The translations under genes were made by a program, and so were the position numbers. The notes beneath the pieces were generated by a model that worked only from the letters and a program-made list of their open reading frames with translations, did no database searches and was not told where the DNA came from. A stretch of DNA of 9,442 bases from assembly GCA_017416885.1 (NCBI GenBank), contig JAFQAM010000062.1:1-9442 (forward strand). The letters run 5' to 3'. This document shows, one piece after another, positions 5,922 through 9,442 of the stretch; position 1 is the first letter of the stretch; each line of letters begins with the position of its first letter. The stretch comes from Clostridia bacterium. Lineage in GTDB: Bacteria; Bacillota; Clostridia; Oscillospirales; CAG-272.

Positions 5922-5955
5922 AAAAAAAGAGACCTTTACGGTGTAAAAGTCTCTT
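5922..5955 (-). terminator. Rho-independent terminator after the XRE multi-TM gene
   Basis: On the minus strand, AAGAGAC/GTCTCTT (7 bp; 5949-5955 with 5927-5933), one A/C mismatch, then a 5-bp inner stem (5935-5939 with 5943-5947), a 3-base loop and a run of seven T (complement of 5922-5928). It lies about 107 bases after the stop at 6062. It separates the two XRE genes into different transcripts. Confidence 0.88.
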
Positions 5956-6017
5956 GATTTATATTTTGATAAGTTTTATCGCGTTCCGTTATGGCATCTT
6001 ACTGTATAAAGTAATTT

Positions 6018-6043
6018 TGTCACAAATTTCATAAATTTGGACA
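6018..6043. repeat. Inverted repeat in the 3' region of the XRE multi-TM gene
   Basis: TGTCACAAATTT (6018-6029) and AAATTTGGACA (6033-6043) around CAT form 11 bp with a one-base bulge. It lies 19 bases beyond the stop, ahead of the real terminator, with no T-tail. It may be an mRNA 3' hairpin. Confidence 0.45.
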
Positions 6044-6061
6044 CAGGGCTTGAGATTTTAC

Positions 6062-7477
6062 TCATTTTACAAATTCAAGTGTATATTCAGTAACAATCAT
6101 TTGATTTTTATCAACATAGTAGCCTATTAAGATAAAGCTATATTCTCCGCTATTTGAGGGCTTTTGATTTATTTGCTTGGTATTAACATTGTAAAGATAA
6201 AAGTAATCTGCGCCTTGGCAATAAAAGATAGGTGCTAATGCTAAAATATCTGTGGGAAGCTGTGAAATCCATTCGCCACTGTTTTTTAATTGGTTTGCAA
6301 GCTCATTAGCCACATCACTGTCAAAATATATGTCTGTTTTGTAATCCATAATAATTCTGTTTTGTGATTGAGCGCCACCATAATTTTGTGTAACTACTCT
6401 TTTATATTCAGGAATGTCAAAGCCAACCTTTTCCTCGATAACTATAACTCTTTCACCGCTGTTATCATATACATCTCCTAATATAAACGCAAAGGAACCG
6501 TATATGCAAAGCACGGCTGCCATAACTATCCCTACGACTATATTTGACTTGCCTTTAAATTTTTTCGCTTCTAAATAAACACCTAACACTATTGATGCAA
6601 GGGGAATAGGCAAAAACAAAAAGAAAAGCCACATATTGTCAGTAAACATTCCGTTTATTTCTGTTGCAATGCCAACCGAAATTAATGCAGGCAAAATAGA
6701 CAAAATTGAGCAAGCTATCAAAATGACTGAAAAAGCTTTATGCTTTCCTTGCAAGTTTTTAGTCTTTTTGACCTCGACCGAGTTGTTTAGCTTTTCTATA
6801 AGAATAGAATCATCCTTAAGCATACTTTTATCAATATATAACTCTTGATTATCTATATTAATAATATAAAACTCCGGTGTCTTCTGTGTAAGCTTCGCAG
6901 AGGAATAGCTATAATTAATCTTTTTTACAATTTCATCATTGCGCTCAATAGTCAAGCAAATTTTTTCGTTTGTAAGCGACAGATTATAAATATTGCTTGC
7001 TAAGTTATGCTTTATATCCTTCCATATTTCTATGGCTTTAAAAGCATTTACCGCGTTAATAATTAAAACAATTGCCATAGCAAAGCCGAATACTATATAT
7101 ATTTCTTTAGGCGCTTCTGTTGCTGCAAAAAAGGCGAATAAAATCCCCCAAGATAAAAGCTGAATAATTGTTCTTTTAATTATTGAATGCTTTTGAATTT
7201 TGCAAATAGACTTAATTTTTTCCTCAGAGTAAGAAAACTTATATTTTTCACTCTCTGTCTCATCTATCTGCTTTAGCTCCTCGCTATCGCATAGAATATT
7301 ATCAATTGATACGCCGAAAATGTCCTTTAACAATAGTAGGTTTTCAATTGTAGGTAAGGTTTGATCGGTTTCCCACAAGCTAATTGTTTGTCTGCTAACA
7401 AAAAGCTTTTTTGCCAATTCCTCTTGCGACATTGATAATTTTTTTCTGTAATATTGTATTCTTTCACCAACTGTCAT
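6062..7477 (-). CDS. XRE-family HTH protein with five TM helices, YcxB-like loop and ecto-domain
   Basis: Protein of 471 residues. Residues 5-60 are an XRE/HTH_3 domain (MSQEELAKKLFVSRQTISLWE). Hydrophobic helices lie at about 103-120, 125-145, 247-270, 281-301 and 312-334. With the HTH inside the cell, the loop at 146-246 is cytoplasmic. Its NLSLTNEKICLTIERNDE...INYSYSSAKLTQ...FYIINIDNQELYIDKSML pattern resembles YcxB-like domains. The C-terminal 335-471 would be outside and matches nothing I recognise. The role is probably a membrane-bound transcription regulator; signal and targets are unknown. AGGAGG (complement of 7485-7490) is seven bases from the ATG. It has its own promoter with two inverted repeats nearby, suggesting self-regulation (inference), and its own terminator. 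The recognition helix is close to that of the adjacent HTH-LRR protein, so a duplicated or co-inherited HTH module is possible. Confidence 0.82.
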   Translation of the reverse strand: MTVGERIQYYRKKLSMSQEELAKKLFVSRQTISLWETDQTLPTIENLLLLKDIFGVSIDNILCDSEELKQIDETESEKYKFSYSEEKIKSICKIQKHSIIKRTIIQLLSWGILFAFFAATEAPKEIYIVFGFAMAIVLIINAVNAFKAIEIWKDIKHNLASNIYNLSLTNEKICLTIERNDEIVKKINYSYSSAKLTQKTPEFYIINIDNQELYIDKSMLKDDSILIEKLNNSVEVKKTKNLQGKHKAFSVILIACSILSILPALISVGIATEINGMFTDNMWLFFLFLPIPLASIVLGVYLEAKKFKGKSNIVVGIVMAAVLCIYGSFAFILGDVYDNSGERVIVIEEKVGFDIPEYKRVVTQNYGGAQSQNRIIMDYKTDIYFDSDVANELANQLKNSGEWISQLPTDILALAPIFYCQGADYFYLYNVNTKQINQKPSNSGEYSFILIGYYVDKNQMIVTEYTLEFVK

Positions 7478-7525
7478 AGCGCTCCCTCCTTTTTTGAAAA
7501 TCTACATATTGGCTATGATAATTTC

Positions 7526-7553
7526 ATTATACACTAAGATATTAAATTTGCAA
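7526..7553 (-). promoter_or_regulatory. Promoter of the XRE multi-TM gene
   Basis: On the minus strand, TTGCAA (7548-7553), 16 bp and a perfect TATAAT (7526-7531). The transcript would start near 7519, giving a leader of about 40 bases. Confidence 0.75.
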
Positions 7554-7580
7554 GCAAATTGTACTTGATGCTGTCAAGTA
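7545..7580. promoter_or_regulatory. Two adjacent inverted repeats at the XRE promoter, candidate operators
   Basis: AATTTGC-AA-GCAAATT (7545-7560) is a perfect palindrome covering the -35. Just upstream, TACTTGA (7562-7568) and TCAAGTA (7574-7580) form a 7-bp-arm repeat with a 5-base centre. One overlaps the promoter and one flanks it, as often seen for self-regulated XRE genes. Binding is not shown. Confidence 0.5.
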
Positions 7581-7618
7581 ATGCTTTGCAAATCTTATTT
7601 TTGCGGGCAATGTATCAA

Positions 7619-7649
7619 TAAAACGGCTTTATGTACTAAAGCCGTTTTA
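7619..7649 (-). terminator. Terminator after truB
   Basis: A perfect 13-bp stem (7619-7631 with 7637-7649), loop TGTAC, starting five bases after the truB stop. On the minus strand the T-tail is short (TTTTA then TTGA), so efficiency is uncertain, but stem and position are convincing. Confidence 0.75.
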
Positions 7650-7654
7650 ATAAA

Positions 7655-8563
7655 TTACAATTTGAATAATTTAAGTGCTTTTATAGCGGTGCCGTCAGGA
7701 TAGCTTTTGACTTGACCTAATGCAAAGAAGCCGTTTTTGTCGCAAATTCTAATAAATTCATCCACGGGGTAGTCTGTTTTTATCTTTTTTTGGTAGATTT
7801 CGCAACCGCTACGGCAAAGCCTTGCATAGAAGTCGGGCAAGGTTACGCTTGGCGCTTCTAAAAATAGCTCCTCGATTGGTTGAACTATGCTTTCTCTTTC
7901 TTCCATGGTCATTTCTTCAATTTGGGCGACGGTGTATGCGTTATTTAAGGTAAAGCTGCCGCTTTGAGTTCTTAAAAGCTCGCTCATTGTAGCGCCGCAG
8001 CCAAGATATGCTCCAATGTCGGCACATAAGGTTCTTATGTATGTTCCCTTTGAGCATTCAACCTCTAATGTATAAACGCCTTGCTTTTCGTCAATACATT
8101 CTGAGTTAATTGAGTAAACCGTGATTTTGCGCGGTTGTCTTTCAACTGTAATTCCCTCGCGCGCTAAGTCAACTAATTTCTTACCGTCAACCTTTAATGC
8201 ACTATACATTGGCGGTATTTGCTCTATCTCGCCTACAAAATGCTTTACCGCCTCAAAAAATTCGGTTTTTGTGGGGAGAGTGTCGCTCTTTGTTAAAATG
8301 TTGCCTGTTATATCCTCTGTATCAGTGGTTATACCAAGCTTGATTTCTGCTTTATATGCTTTATTTTCAGAAAGCAAATATTCTGCCGCCTTTGCGCCTC
8401 TGCCAATTAAAACAGGTAGCACGCCTGTGGCAAGGGGATCAAGAGTGCCTGTGTGACCTACTTTTTTGGTATTATATAGCTTTCTAATTTTGAATACAAT
8501 ATCGTGAGAGGTAACACCTTTATGTTTATTTACAAGGATTACTCCGCATAGTTCTTTGCTCAT
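7655..8563 (-). CDS. truB: tRNA pseudouridine-55 synthase
   Basis: Cytoplasmic enzyme that converts U55 in the T-loop of tRNAs to pseudouridine. The 302-residue length is normal. The catalytic block GHTGTLDPLATG spans residues 36-47, with D42 as the nucleophile. Other family motifs are the N-terminal GVILVNKHKGVTSHD (7-21), AYKA (69-72), PPMYSALKVDGKKL (117-130), the CSKGTYIRTLCADIG block (170-184) and LLRTQSG (196-202). The C-terminal part fits the TruB C-terminal domain. GGAG (complement of 8571-8574) lies seven bases before the ATG. It follows nrnA by 69 bases on the same strand, as in the common rbfA-nrnA-truB cluster, and is probably cotranscribed with it. ribF, often next in Firmicutes, is not downstream; a terminator and the XRE gene are there instead. 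Confidence 0.97.
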   Translation of the reverse strand: MSKELCGVILVNKHKGVTSHDIVFKIRKLYNTKKVGHTGTLDPLATGVLPVLIGRGAKAAEYLLSENKAYKAEIKLGITTDTEDITGNILTKSDTLPTKTEFFEAVKHFVGEIEQIPPMYSALKVDGKKLVDLAREGITVERQPRKITVYSINSECIDEKQGVYTLEVECSKGTYIRTLCADIGAYLGCGATMSELLRTQSGSFTLNNAYTVAQIEEMTMEERESIVQPIEELFLEAPSVTLPDFYARLCRSGCEIYQKKIKTDYPVDEFIRICDKNGFFALGQVKSYPDGTAIKALKLFKL

Positions 8564-8585
8564 TTAATTTCTCCGAAATTTAGTA

Positions 8586-8620
8586 GTTAGTGGTCAGTGG
8601 TCAGTGGTCAGTGATTAGTA
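8586..8620. repeat. Heptamer tandem repeat (GTCAGTG) between nrnA and truB
   Basis: Five units of period 7: GTTAGTG, three exact GTCAGTG copies (8593-8613), then ATTAGTA. It lies inside the otherwise compact nrnA-truB spacer, about 11 bases upstream of the truB ribosome site. It is of the same period and similar composition as the TAGGGTG heptamers near 2482 and 2656. Confidence 0.85.
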
Positions 8621-8632
8621 GCTTGTTAAAGA

Positions 8633-9442
8633 TTATTTTAACAATTCTTCAAAAAGCTTAATTATTGTAGCTTCTGCTTCGCTTGGACTGTTGGCAATAA
8701 GTGTTGCTCCTGCGGCGCGAATGTGTCCTCCGCCACCGATTTGGGCGCAAGCGCTTGCAACATCTATTTCACAGTTGGACCTTGATGAAATTGAGTATTT
8801 ATTTTCGTCCTTGGTTGTTTGCTTGATTGTAACGGCAACCATAACGCCCTCAATGCTTCTTATACAGTTTACAATGTCGCCTATATCCTCGTCGGTAATC
8901 CCGTTTTCATCACGCATTTTTTTGGTGAACATTGAAATAGCAAGCTTGCCGTCGCACAGAAGCTTCATATTTTTATATGCAAGCTCCTGTCCCTTGATTT
9001 CGCCAATTGTTTTGGTATCGAAAATCAGACGGTTGATTTCTGCAAAATCAATTCCGTATGATATAATTTCTGCGCCATAGAGCATTGTTTTTTCTGTTGT
9101 ATTAGAATATTTGAAGCAGCCTGTATCTCCTGAAATGCCTGCATATACGCTTTCAAAATAATGCTTTGGTAGCTTGTCTAAAATTTGAAGCGATTTTCCT
9201 AATTCAAAAATAATCTCACAGCAAGCGCCGCAAAAGTCCTCGTAATAGTCAGAAAACCTTGTGTTCATTGCGTGGTGGTCGATTATAAGATTAGTTTTTT
9301 CTGCAAGGAATGAAAGCTCGCCAAGCTGCATAGGGGATGCAACATCTACGGCGATAAGTCTTTCGTAATTATCCTCGTGATATTCAAGGCTTGCATTTTC
9401 TGTAATAAATGTAAGTCTTGTGGTATTGTCACAGCAAGCGAC
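8633..9442 (-). CDS. nrnA: DHH/DHHA1 phosphoesterase NrnA-like (oligoribonuclease / pAp phosphatase), cut by right edge
   Basis: Manganese-dependent phosphoesterase that degrades very short RNAs (nanoRNA) and may dephosphorylate pAp. The frame stays open from the TAA at 8633 to the right edge (269 residues visible). The ATG at 9329-9331 is internal, because family-conserved sequence (ERLIAVDVASPMQLGEL) spans it. About 50-60 N-terminal residues, including the first DHH-domain metal motifs, should lie beyond the window. LIIDHHAMNT (DHH at 9272-9280) is the signature motif. The DHHA1 domain shows SISSRSNCEIDVASACAQIGGGGHIRAAGATL, with the GGGGH substrate-binding motif (8723-8737). Upstream of truB, as in rbfA-nrnA-truB clusters. 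The molecule-level substrate (nanoRNA, pAp or a cyclic dinucleotide product) cannot be told apart here. Confidence 0.92.
   Translation of the reverse strand, partial: VACCDNTTRLTFITENASLEYHEDNYERLIAVDVASPMQLGELSFLAEKTNLIIDHHAMNTRFSDYYEDFCGACCEIIFELGKSLQILDKLPKHYFESVYAGISGDTGCFKYSNTTEKTMLYGAEIISYGIDFAEINRLIFDTKTIGEIKGQELAYKNMKLLCDGKLAISMFTKKMRDENGITDEDIGDIVNCIRSIEGVMVAVTIKQTTKDENKYSISSRSNCEIDVASACAQIGGGGHIRAAGATLIANSPSEAEATIIKLFEELLK

Noticed and set aside
8691..9080. Plus-strand open frame of 129 codons opposite nrnA
   Set aside because: Antisense to the DHHA1 domain, which has clear motifs on the minus strand.
9329..9331. ATG as the nrnA start
   Set aside because: The frame continues to the window edge with family-conserved residues (IAVDVASP) before this ATG.

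Overview
The window looks like chromosome from a low-GC anaerobic clostridial Firmicute, probably an uncultured gut lineage. This rests on AT-rich DNA, AGGAG/GAGGTGA ribosome sites, sigma-A type promoters, a type III glutamine synthetase, NrdR and an nrnA-truB pair. The genus assignment is inference. Standard code is used, with TGA as a stop.

Left part (1-2464). The 5' half of a type III glutamine synthetase gene runs off the left edge on the minus strand, behind a consensus TTGACA/TATAAT promoter. Divergent from it is a two-gene plus-strand operon: a 7-helix YwaF-type membrane protein and the ribonucleotide-reductase repressor NrdR. NrdR's ribosome site overlaps the stop of the gene before it.

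Middle (2465-3925). The 520-base gap after nrdR has no gene. It holds a string of about seven mini-hairpins with 3-base loops, joined by an ATATCGA spacer and bordered by heptamer repeats. A cobalamin (B12) riboswitch follows, leading into a small DUF4430 lipoprotein; DUF4430 resembles the C-terminal domain of transcobalamin. Then come a strong terminator, a MazG-like nucleotide pyrophosphohydrolase, and a 17-bp-stem terminator shared with the convergent gene.

Right-middle (3923-7477, minus strand). Two separately transcribed genes lie next to each other. Each encodes an N-terminal XRE DNA-binding domain fused to membrane segments and a part predicted to be outside the cell. One is HTH, one TM helix, a Cys/His-rich segment and BspA-type leucine-rich repeats. 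The other is HTH, five TM helices, a YcxB-like cytoplasmic loop and an ecto-domain. Each has its own promoter with inverted repeats just upstream. They look like membrane-tethered regulators and are the most unusual genes here.

Right part (7619-9442, minus strand). truB (tRNA pseudouridine-55 synthase) follows nrnA (DHH/DHHA1 phosphoesterase, cut by the right edge) in the conserved housekeeping order. A 7-bp tandem repeat lies between them and a terminator follows truB.

All functional calls come from reading motifs by eye; no database search was run.
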